NCBI GenBank assembly: GCA_030425945.1 | Contig: JAUHZL010000128.1 | Location: forward strand, 1 to 7,821 | DNA: 7,821 nt | Source of the DNA: Alphaproteobacteria bacterium | GTDB taxonomy: Bacteria; Pseudomonadota; Alphaproteobacteria; Rhodobacterales; Rhodobacteraceae | Direction: 5' to 3' | Shown here: piece after piece, positions 1 to 4,979 of the stretch | Layout: each line of letters begins with the position of its first letter | Numbering within the stretch: the stretch's first letter is position 1 | The notes under the pieces: generated by a model | What the model saw: only the letters and a program-made list of their open reading frames with translations | What the model was told of the DNA's origin: nothing | Database searches by the model: none | Program-made: the position numbers and the translations under genes

Positions 1-14
1 CAGGCCGACAGACG

Positions 15-42
15 TTGACACCGCTTAGCACCGCCGTAGGGT
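15..42 (+). promoter_or_regulatory. Candidate sigma70 promoter for the isomerase/hydrolase pair
   Basis: A perfect -35 hexamer TTGACA lies at 15-20. It is followed after 16 bases by TAGGGT at 37-42, which keeps the three most conserved -10 positions (TAnnnT). Transcription would start near 49 and give a leader of about 50 bases before the ATG at 98. The gene that lies to the left is outside the window, so it is unclear whether this is the first promoter of the unit. This is a motif match only. Confidence 0.45.
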
Positions 43-97
43 CTTGCAAAGTCAACCGGGCGCGACAGCCTGACCGATCTGCGGCGTGGGGGCCCGA

Positions 98-712
98 ATG
101 GCGACACTGACCTATTTTTTCGCGACTGTTTCCCCGTTTACCTATCTTGCGGGCACGCGGCTCGAGGAGATCTGCGCCCGCCACGGGCTCGAGATCGACT
201 ATCGTCCGCTCGACGTGATCGCGCTCTTTGCCCGCACCGGGGGTGTGGCGCCGAAGGATCGCCACGAATCCCGGCTGGCGTACCGCCTGCAGGAACTGGA
301 GCGGCAGGCGCGCAAGACCGGGCTGCCGCTGAACCTGAAACCCGCCTTCTGGCCCGCCAACCCGGCGCCGTCCTCCTACGCCTTCATCGCGGCGCAGAGC
401 GCGGTACGGGCGGGCAAGGCCGACGGCGATCTGGGCGCGCTGGCGCATGGCTTCACCCGCGCCTGCTGGGCCGAGGAGCGCAACATCGCCGAGGATGACG
501 TGGTGCGCGACGTGCTGGCAGGGGCCGGGTTCGACCCCGCGCTTGCCGACAGCGGGATGCTCGCGGGCGCCGAGACCTATGCCGCGAACCTCGAGGACGC
601 GGTGCGCATGGGCGCTTTCGGGGCGCCCTTCTACATCACGCCGGACGATCGCCGGTTCTGGGGGCAGGACCGCCTCGACGATCTCGATCTGGCGCTCAAG
701 GGCGAGATCTGA
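98..712 (+). CDS. 2-hydroxychromene-2-carboxylate isomerase family protein (DsbA/GST kappa-like thioredoxin fold)
   Basis: The 204-residue product matches the length and landmarks of the NahD/HCCA isomerase family, glutathione-dependent thioredoxin-fold enzymes of the cytoplasm. Strand 1 leads into V-S12-P13-F, where this family has its catalytic serine in place of the DsbA CxxC. A helical insert follows, with a K-P-A-F-W-P-A-N segment at 81-88. The C-terminal half carries G-A-F-G-A-P at 172-177, the cis-proline loop, then F-W-G-Q-D-R-L at 187-193, a very typical family ending. An in-frame GTG lies four codons upstream at 86, but the ATG at 98 starts exactly at the family's first strand and has a G-rich stretch 6-10 bases before it. 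The stop shares one base with the next ATG, so the two genes are probably co-translated. Many family members act outside naphthalene degradation, and no aromatic pathway genes are nearby, so the true substrate is unknown. Confidence 0.9.
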   Translation: MATLTYFFATVSPFTYLAGTRLEEICARHGLEIDYRPLDVIALFARTGGVAPKDRHESRLAYRLQELERQARKTGLPLNLKPAFWPANPAPSSYAFIAAQSAVRAGKADGDLGALAHGFTRACWAEERNIAEDDVVRDVLAGAGFDPALADSGMLAGAETYAANLEDAVRMGAFGAPFYITPDDRRFWGQDRLDDLDLALKGEI

Positions 713-1518
713 TGCCGGAAGCCCGCTTCGGGGGCACGCTCTGTCACTGGACGGAGCAGGGGATCGGCCCGCCGATCCTGATGCTGCACTGCATGCTGGC
801 GCATGGCGGGGCGTGGCGGCGCGTGGCCGAGCGCCTGCCCGAAGGCCGCGCGGTGATGCCGGACCTCGTCGGCCACGGCCGCAGCGGCCCGCACGACCCT
901 GCCCGCGATCTGCATGACCAGGCGACCGAGATGGTGCGGGCGCTGTCCGAGCGGCTGGCCGACGAGGCGGGCGGCCCGGTCGAGGTGGCCGGTCACAGCT
1001 TCGGCGGCACGCTGGCGCTGCGGCTGGCGGTCGAAGCGCCGCATCTCGTCCGCGCGCTGACGCTGGTCGAGCCGGTCTATTTCGCGGCGGCGGCCCCCGA
1101 GGCGCGGCGGGCCTTCGAGGCGGGCGGCGGGGCCTTCCTGCGCCTGTTCCACGAGGGCGAGGTCGAGGCCGCGCTGGAGATGTTCCTGACGGACTGGGGC
1201 GGACCCGGCGCCGCGGCGATGCCGGAGCCGCAGCGCAGCTATTTCCGGGACCGGCTGGGCCTTGTCGCGATGGCCGATGCGGCGACGCTGGCGGATCGTC
1301 CGGGCGTGATCGACCGGCTCGGCAAGGTGCGCTGTCCCGTGCTGCTGGTCGAGGGGGGGAACTCCCCGGCCATCGTCAGCGCGATCCAGGACGGGCTGGC
1401 GGCGCGGTTGCCGCAGGCCGAGCGGTTGCTGGTCGCCGGGGCGGGGCATGACGTGGTGCGCAGTCATCCGCAGTCCCTTGCGGCCGAGATGGCGCGGCAT
1501 CATTCGTCGATGGTGTAA
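712..1518 (+). CDS. Alpha/beta-fold hydrolase
   Basis: The 268-residue protein has the standard order of an alpha/beta hydrolase. It opens with a beta-strand and oxyanion region I-L-M-L-H-C-M-L-A-H-G-G at 22-33. D-L-V-G-H-G-R-S at 51-58 follows, then the nucleophile elbow G-H-S96-F-G-G, a cap-like helical insert at about 125-200, and the catalytic histidine H246 in G-A-G-H-D. The acid is not obvious. The usual position after strand 7 reads V-E-G-G-N-S (213-218), so E214 or a lost Asp is possible. E120 after strand 6 (L-V-E-P-V) could serve instead, as in the haloalkane dehalogenase LinB. Esterase, lactonase or another hydrolase activity cannot be separated from sequence alone. The TGATG junction couples it to the isomerase gene, suggesting a shared pathway. 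Its 3' end overlaps the opposing YcgN-family gene. Confidence 0.92.
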   Translation: MPEARFGGTLCHWTEQGIGPPILMLHCMLAHGGAWRRVAERLPEGRAVMPDLVGHGRSGPHDPARDLHDQATEMVRALSERLADEAGGPVEVAGHSFGGTLALRLAVEAPHLVRALTLVEPVYFAAAAPEARRAFEAGGGAFLRLFHEGEVEAALEMFLTDWGGPGAAAMPEPQRSYFRDRLGLVAMADAATLADRPGVIDRLGKVRCPVLLVEGGNSPAIVSAIQDGLAARLPQAERLLVAGAGHDVVRSHPQSLAAEMARHHSSMV

Positions 1519-1970
1519 TCCTCGAGGTCGTCCTCGTCGATCTCGAACTCGGGGATGGCCCAGCCCTTGACCGACACACCCGCCTCGTGGACCGAGGCCG
1601 GGTCGCCCGAGACCAGCGGATGCCAGTCGTTCAGCGGCTTGCCCTCGTGCAGCCGCCGGTAGGCGCAGGTCGTGGGCATCCAGTAGGCGATCTCGTCCAG
1701 CGTCTTCGGGGTCAGCACCACGCAATCCGGCACGAAGGTCTTGCGGGTCTCGTACTGCCCGCAGCGGCAGGTGTCGGTGTCCAGCAGGCGGCAGGACACG
1801 CGGGTGAAGGCGATCTCCTGCGTCTCGTCGTCTTCCAGCTTCAGGAGGCAGCAGCGGCCGCACCCGTCGCAGAGCGCCTCCCATTCCTGCGAGGTCATCT
1901 TGTCGAGCGGCACGCGCTCCCAGAACCGGGGGCGCAGGGCCGGGGCGGCGGTGTCGGGCTGGCGGCTCAT
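1500..1970 (-). CDS. ycgN: YcgN family protein (UPF0260, CxxCxxCC metal-binding domain)
   Basis: The product is 156 residues, close to E. coli YcgN. The defining motif is L-C34-D-G-C37-G-R-C40-C41, the CxxCxxCC signature of the YkgJ/YcgN group, annotated as a putative zinc- or iron-chelating cluster. More conserved cysteines follow at 60, 68, 70, 83 and 102, along with D-W-H-P-L at 115-119, which is characteristic of YcgN. The C-terminus is strongly acidic. The biochemical role is not established. The ATG at 1970 sits inside the ribF stop (ATGA, 4-bp overlap), a classic translational-coupling arrangement. A 32-residue upstream extension is possible but would lie inside ribF and is Arg/Pro-rich in character, unlike the family. 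The last 19 bp overlap the 3' end of the alpha/beta-hydrolase gene on the other strand. Confidence 0.93.
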   Translation of the reverse strand: MSRQPDTAAPALRPRFWERVPLDKMTSQEWEALCDGCGRCCLLKLEDDETQEIAFTRVSCRLLDTDTCRCGQYETRKTFVPDCVVLTPKTLDEIAYWMPTTCAYRRLHEGKPLNDWHPLVSGDPASVHEAGVSVKGWAIPEFEIDEDDLEDYTIDE

Positions 1971-2905
1971 GTCGCGGCCAGGATGGAGCGGGCGCGGGTG
2001 CAGTCGGCATCCATCTGCGCGATCAGGGCCTCGAGGCTGTCGAACTTCTCCTCGCCGCGCAGCCATTCCACGAGCGCCACGGACAGCGTCGCGCCGTAGA
2101 GGTCGCCGGAGAAATCGAAGAGGAACGTCTCGATGTTCGGGGTGTTCTCGCCGAACATCGGGCGCACGCCCAGCGACGCCGCGCCGTGATAGCTGCCCTT
2201 GTGCGGGCCGTCGCGGACGTCCACCAGCACCGCGTAAACCCCGTGACGCGGCGGATGCAGGCCCTCGATCGACATGTTCGCGGTCGGGTAGCCCAGCACG
2301 CGCCCGCGCTGCTCGCCGCCGATCACCGGACCCTCGATCCGGTGCCAGTGGCCGAGCATGGCGGCGGCATCGCGCGGACGGCCTGCGCTGAGCGCCTCGC
2401 GGATGGCGGTCGAGGACACCGTGGCGCCGTCGGTTTCCAGCAGGTCGGCGATGGTGACGCCGAAGCCCATGTTCGCACCGAACCCGGCCAGCATCTCGGC
2501 GGTGCCCGCGCGGTTCTTGCCGAAACAGAAATCGGCACCGACGACGACATGGGCGAGGCCGAGCTGGTCGCGGATCACCTCGGCGGCGAATTCCTCGGCG
2601 GTCAGGTCGGCCAGTTGCCGGTTGAACGCGATGTCGTAGAGGACGTCGATCCCGAGCTTTTCCAGCCGGTGCGCGCGGGCCTCGCGGCTCATCAGGCGGA
2701 AGGGCGGGGCATCGGGGCTGAAATACTCGCGCGGATGCGGCGAGAAGGTCAGCACGCCCAGGGGCGCCGTTGCCGCGCGCGCCGCCGTGCGGGCGAGATC
2801 GATCACCGCCTGGTGGCCACGGTGCACGCCGTCGAAATTGCCGATGGCGACGGCCGCGCCCCGGTCAGACGGCGATACGAAGGTTCTGTCGCGCACGATC
2901 CGCAT
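1967..2905 (-). CDS. ribF: Bifunctional riboflavin kinase / FAD synthetase
   Basis: This 312-residue cytoplasmic enzyme makes FMN from riboflavin and ATP, then adenylylates FMN to FAD. The N-terminal adenylyltransferase module shows G22-N-F-D-G-V-H-R-G-H31, the HIGH-like nucleotide-binding loop. H58-P-R comes next, then V-G-A-D-F-C-F-G-K at 122-130 and S-S-T-A-I-R at 164-169. The C-terminal kinase module shows G205-Y-P-T-A-N210, which binds Mg-ATP, G-V-Y-A-V at 222-226, and P-N-I-E-T-F around 256-261 with the candidate catalytic glutamate E259. The length matches typical RibF. The ATG at 2905 is preferred. A TTG 12 codons upstream (2941) would add only an Arg/Pro-rich tail, and neither site has a good Shine-Dalgarno sequence. 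It lies 54 bp after the MaoC gene and is coupled to the YcgN-family gene by an ATGA overlap. No FMN riboswitch is visible upstream. Confidence 0.97.
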   Translation of the reverse strand: MRIVRDRTFVSPSDRGAAVAIGNFDGVHRGHQAVIDLARTAARAATAPLGVLTFSPHPREYFSPDAPPFRLMSREARAHRLEKLGIDVLYDIAFNRQLADLTAEEFAAEVIRDQLGLAHVVVGADFCFGKNRAGTAEMLAGFGANMGFGVTIADLLETDGATVSSTAIREALSAGRPRDAAAMLGHWHRIEGPVIGGEQRGRVLGYPTANMSIEGLHPPRHGVYAVLVDVRDGPHKGSYHGAASLGVRPMFGENTPNIETFLFDFSGDLYGATLSVALVEWLRGEEKFDSLEALIAQMDADCTRARSILAAT

Positions 2906-2959
2906 GGCCGTGTCGGTAGCCGCCCGGCGCGGAGGGCGCAAGGGTGCGCCGGCGTGGCG

Positions 2960-3403
2960 TCAGTCGAACTTGCGCGAGGGGGCGAGCACGGTCGCCTCGC
3001 CCTTCAGGACGGGCTTGCCGGAGACAAAGCAGACCGTGTTCAACTGCACGCGGCGCTTGGAATGGTCGATGTCGAGCACGCTGACTTCGGCGGTCACCAG
3101 GTCGCCCGGGCGCACCGGGGCGAGGAACTTCAGCGTCTGCCCCAGGTAGACCGTGCCATGGCCCGGCAACTGCTCGCCGATCACCGCCGACACGAGGCCC
3201 GCCGTCAGCATCCCGTGGGCGATGCGGCCCTCGAAGATGGTGTCCTGCGCGTAGTCGTCGTCGAGGTGCACGGGGTTCCGGTCGGTCGAGACTTCGGCGA
3301 ACAGCTCGATGTCGCGGTCGGTCACCACCTTGGACAGCGACCGGGTCATGCCGATTTCGAGATCCTCGATACAGATCGTGCCGCGCGGCAGGTTGTCCAA
3401 CAT
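2960..3403 (-). CDS. MaoC-like (R)-specific enoyl-CoA hydratase family protein
   Basis: The 147-residue single-domain hotdog-fold protein resembles PhaJ/MaoC hydratases, which hydrate trans-2-enoyl-CoA to (R)-3-hydroxyacyl-CoA. The catalytic dyad of the family is visible as D41-R-N-P-V-H46, inside the hydratase-2 signature running from S39 to about H63 (F-E-G-R-I-A-H-G at 57-64). This places Asp and His five residues apart, as in PhaJ. The C-terminal half has the usual paired strands, Y-L-G-Q-T-L-K-F-L-A-P-V at 86-97 and R-P-G-D-L-V-T-A-E-V after them. An ATG four codons upstream (3415) is rejected because its own sequence forms part of a strong GGAGG ribosome-binding site for the ATG at 3403. 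No polyhydroxyalkanoate genes are nearby, so the acyl substrate is open. It is the first gene of a probable maoC-ribF-ycgN unit. Confidence 0.93.
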   Translation of the reverse strand: MLDNLPRGTICIEDLEIGMTRSLSKVVTDRDIELFAEVSTDRNPVHLDDDYAQDTIFEGRIAHGMLTAGLVSAVIGEQLPGHGTVYLGQTLKFLAPVRPGDLVTAEVSVLDIDHSKRRVQLNTVCFVSGKPVLKGEATVLAPSRKFD

Positions 3404-3406
3404 CGT

Positions 3407-3413
3407 CCCCTCC
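3407..3413 (-). promoter_or_regulatory. Shine-Dalgarno site that fixes the MaoC start
   Basis: On the minus strand GGAGGGG reads from 3413 to 3407, five bases (counted from GGAGG) ahead of the ATG at 3403. The site overlaps an in-frame ATG at 3415-3413, which has no comparable signal of its own. The downstream ATG is therefore the better start. Confidence 0.7.
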
Positions 3414-3493
3414 ATGTCTGGCGACTGCGCCCCAGATACCCGATGTGCCGCCTTGCTGCAAATGCGAAAGCAAGAATGCGACGTTTTGGATGG

Positions 3494-3527
3494 GATGTAT
3501 TGTAATTTTGTTGCGAGGCAAGCCCGG
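3494..3527 (-). promoter_or_regulatory. Possible promoter for the maoC-ribF-ycgN unit
   Basis: The 126-bp gap between the HAD gene stop and the MaoC start is visibly more AT-rich than its surroundings. On the minus strand TACAAT (3504-3499) matches five of six -10 positions, but the bases 17 upstream do not resemble a -35. The alternative pairing is TTGCCT (3521-3516), 16 bases, then TACATC (3499-3494). Both are imperfect, so I mark the stretch rather than an exact site. If real, it would give a 5' leader of roughly 85-90 bases. No clear terminator follows the HAD gene, so read-through from it is also possible. Confidence 0.3.
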
Positions 3528-3529
3528 GG

Positions 3530-4411
3530 TTAGCGCAGGAACCCCATCGCGTAGGTCGGCGCGACCATGGCGGCCTCGGTCAACCGGGCCAGGCGCTCCG
3601 GGTCGGGCTGGCCGCCGGGCGCGGTCGCGGTCTCGCGCGCCGCCAGTCCCCCGGTGATGAAGATCGAATCGATATCCTCGCCGAGCGCGCCCTGCACGTC
3701 GGTGGCGATGCCGTCACCCACCGCCAGCACCCGGTCGGCGTCGCGGGGCAGGCGCCCGATCTCGGCCAGGCGTCGCCGGGCGAGGTCGTAGATCGGCGGG
3801 TGCGGCTTGCCGAAATAGAGGCTCTCGCCGCCCATCTCGGTATAGAGCTGCGCGACCGCGCCGGCGCACCACTCGCGGGTCTCGCCCCGGTCGACGACGA
3901 TGTCGGGGTTCGCGCAGAGCAACTTCAGGCCCATGGTCTTGGCCAACAGCAGTTGCGGCCGCAGGTCGGCGGGATCGGCCAGCGGATCGAACGGACCGGT
4001 GCAGACGAGGCCCTCGGCCTGATCCAGCGGCACGCGGGTGATCTCGGGCGCGTCGGGCATCAGCTTCATGCGCTCGAAGAAGGGCAGGTCGCGCTCCTCG
4101 CCGATGAAGAACACCCGCTCCCCGACGAAGCCCGAGAACATCGCCGCCCGCGCGCTGTCGCCCGAGGTGGCGATGGTGTCCCAGGTGTCGCGGGGCAGGC
4201 CCATCGCGTCCATCTGCGCCTCGACCCCGGCGCGGGGCTTCGGCGAATTGGTCACCAGACAGACCACCCCGCCCGAGCGACGGTAGGCCTGCAGGGCCGC
4301 GACCGCCTCCGGGAAGGGCTCGATCCCGTTGTGGACGCAGCCCCAGAGGTCGCAGAGCAGCGCGTCGTAGTTGGCGCCGATCTCGGACAGCGAGGAAATG
4401 ATGCGGGTCAT
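3530..4411 (-). CDS. HAD superfamily subfamily IIA hydrolase (TIGR01459-like)
   Basis: The 293-residue product fits HAD subfamily IIA, which includes the NagD-like phosphatases with a C2 cap. Motif I is L-C-D21-L-W-G-C-V-H-N-G: the nucleophile D21 is present, but the +2 position, normally Asp acting as general acid/base, is Trp. This D-x-W-G form is what I recall for the TIGR01459 group, so it looks like a family trait, not damage. Motif II is V-T54-N-S, followed by S-P-K-P-R. The C2 cap spans roughly residues 80-195. Motif III is probably K202 in Y-F-G-K-P-H-P, and motif IV is V-G-D233-G-I-A-T-D238. The ATG at 4411 follows GGAAGG at a 5-base gap; 15 upstream codons in frame (to 4456) lack such support. 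The substrate is unknown. Its position upstream of ribF makes a flavin- or nucleotide-related phosphate ester a guess only. Confidence 0.9.
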   Translation of the reverse strand: MTRIISSLSEIGANYDALLCDLWGCVHNGIEPFPEAVAALQAYRRSGGVVCLVTNSPKPRAGVEAQMDAMGLPRDTWDTIATSGDSARAAMFSGFVGERVFFIGEERDLPFFERMKLMPDAPEITRVPLDQAEGLVCTGPFDPLADPADLRPQLLLAKTMGLKLLCANPDIVVDRGETREWCAGAVAQLYTEMGGESLYFGKPHPPIYDLARRRLAEIGRLPRDADRVLAVGDGIATDVQGALGEDIDSIFITGGLAARETATAPGGQPDPERLARLTEAAMVAPTYAMGFLR

Positions 4412-4486
4412 GGCGGCCTTCCGGGTCGGGGTGTGGCGAAAATTCCGCCCTCCCATAGGCCGTTTCGCGGGGCGGGGCCACCGCTG

Positions 4487-4515
4487 TTGAAGCGCGCCTG
4501 CGTCCGGGGTAGCGA
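4487..4515 (+). promoter_or_regulatory. Possible promoter for the yjhX leader transcript
   Basis: TTGAAG at 4487-4492 is followed by 17 bases and TAGCGA at 4510-4515. The -35 is fair (TTGA conserved) and the -10 is poor. A start near 4522 would put the small ORF's Shine-Dalgarno site within the first dozen transcribed bases. This is a weak motif match, useful mainly because it sits ahead of the leader ORF and between divergent genes. Confidence 0.25.
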
Positions 4516-4537
4516 GACGGCGACCGATGGAGGTTTG

Positions 4538-4564
4538 ATGTTCGAGACTGTGTCGCGGGGCTGA
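4538..4564 (+). CDS. Possible 8-residue leader peptide upstream of the YjhX-family gene
   Basis: ATG at 4538 opens an eight-codon reading frame, M-F-E-T-V-S-R-G, ending at TGA 4562-4564. Immediately ahead is GGAGG at 4529-4533, the best Shine-Dalgarno match in this spacer, four bases from the ATG. The yjhX start downstream has only a weak GGA. The stop codon lies inside the left arm of an inverted repeat (4561-4569/4583-4591). This is the layout of a translation-sensing leader. E. coli topAI (yjhX) is reported to be controlled by an upstream small ORF, toiL, so a leader here would be a parallel. I see no sequence likeness to claim homology. An ORF this short can arise by chance; the ribosome-binding site is the main support. 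Confidence 0.35.
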   Translation: MFETVSRG

Positions 4565-4640
4565 GGCCCGGCCGACTCCACAGGGCCTGAGTGGCAGCGC
4601 GCCCTCGCGGATGCGGGGCGCATCGCTGCGCGTGACTCAG
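4561..4640 (+). promoter_or_regulatory. Alternative hairpins between leader ORF and yjhX start
   Basis: Several inverted repeats compete with each other. AGGCCC (4564-4569) pairs with GGGCCT (4583-4588), extendable past one mismatch to 4561/4591. CTGAGT (4587-4592) pairs with ACTCAG (4635-4640), so it cannot form together with the extended first stem. CTGAG at 4561-4565, which includes the leader stop codon, can also pair with CTCAG at 4636-4640. Inside the loop, GCGCCC (4599-4604)/GGGCGC (4616-4621) excludes GCGCA (4618-4622)/TGCGC (4627-4631). The right arm at 4635-4640 lies just ahead of the weak GGA of the yjhX ribosome-binding site. In such GC-rich DNA short complementary blocks are common, so the regulatory reading is inference. 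Confidence 0.3.
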
Positions 4641-4655
4641 CGCGGACATTTTCCG

Positions 4656-4913
4656 ATGAACATTTCCAGACCTGAACAGCGCGTGCTGCACGTGCTGGCC
4701 AAGGGCGGCGCGATCCTGTTCGAACGCAGCGCGGGCGGCAAGGTGACCGAGGTCTCCTGCGTCACCCGCGAAGGCTACACGCTGGAGGACTGCACCCTGC
4801 CGGTGTTCCAGCGCCTGCGCCGCAAGCGGCTGATCGAATCCTTCGCGGGCGCGCCCTACCGCATCTCGCGGCGCGGGCGGCTCAGCGTGCGGGCCCAGTT
4901 GGACAACCAGTAG
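4656..4913 (+). CDS. yjhX: YjhX/TopAI family protein (UPF0386; topoisomerase I inhibitor-like)
   Basis: The 85-residue product has the same length as E. coli YjhX and aligns by eye almost end to end. Shared parts are S-R-P-E-Q-R-V-L-H-V-L-A-K-G-G at 4-18, T-R-E-G-Y-T-L-E-D-C-T-L at 37-48, V-F-Q-R-L-R-R-K-R-L-I at 50-60, P-Y-R-I at 67-70, and the C-terminal R-A-Q-L-D-N at 79-84. E. coli YjhX (TopAI) binds topoisomerase I, inhibits its DNA relaxation and is toxic when overproduced; YjhQ, a GNAT acetyltransferase-like protein, counteracts it. No yjhQ-like gene is present on either side here, so this copy is an orphan in the window and may have a role other than toxin. The ATG at 4656 matches the family start. 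An in-frame ATG at 4611 would add 15 residues outside the family and lies in the hairpin region. Only a weak GGA nine bases upstream serves as ribosome-binding site. Confidence 0.92.
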   Translation: MNISRPEQRVLHVLAKGGAILFERSAGGKVTEVSCVTREGYTLEDCTLPVFQRLRRKRLIESFAGAPYRISRRGRLSVRAQLDNQ

Positions 4914-4924
4914 CGCCCGGCACG

Positions 4925-4954
4925 AAAAAGGGGGTGGCGCAGCCCGCCACCCCC
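4925..4954 (-). terminator. Rho-independent terminator of the pyrophosphatase gene
   Basis: A perfect 10-bp GC-rich stem (4930-4939 with 4945-4954) has a 5-base loop. Read on the minus strand, the stem is followed directly by five T residues (4929-4925). It begins 25 bases past the stop at 4980, which fits a terminator for the minus-strand gene. On the plus strand the hairpin lies 16 bases after the yjhX stop but lacks a U tract there, so it would terminate yjhX weakly at best. Confidence 0.9.
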
Positions 4955-4979
4955 GATCCGTTTCCGGTGCCTGCGGTCC

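Noticed and set aside
631..2010. A 459-codon minus-strand open frame opposite the hydrolase gene and overlapping the YcgN-family gene in another frame
   Set aside because: Arg/Pro/Ala-rich with no motifs; it contradicts two recognisable genes.
2906..2941. A TTG start extending RibF by 12 residues
   Set aside because: The extension is Arg/Pro/Ala-rich, there is no Shine-Dalgarno sequence, and the ATG at 2905 fits typical RibF N-termini.
2186..3505. A 439-codon plus-strand open frame opposite ribF and the MaoC gene
   Set aside because: It crosses two well-supported minus-strand genes and their spacer and reads as His/Arg/Gly-rich nonsense.
3505..3530. A terminator after the HAD gene (TTGC/GCAA stem followed by CAAAATT on the minus strand)
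   Set aside because: The stem is only four base pairs and the T run is broken, so it is not distinguishable from chance.
3800..4564. A 254-codon plus-strand frame opposite the HAD gene, whose tail contains the leader ORF codons
   Set aside because: The bulk is antisense to a clear HAD protein. Only its last nine codons, with their own ribosome-binding site, are worth keeping as a separate small ORF.
4611..4655. A 15-residue N-terminal extension of the YjhX-family protein
   Set aside because: The family begins at M-N-x-S-R, the extension has no ribosome-binding site, and its sequence is better explained as hairpin-forming leader.
4925..4954. The strong hairpin after yjhX as a plus-strand terminator for yjhX
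   Set aside because: The T run is present only on the minus strand, so it serves ppaC; any effect on yjhX would be minor.
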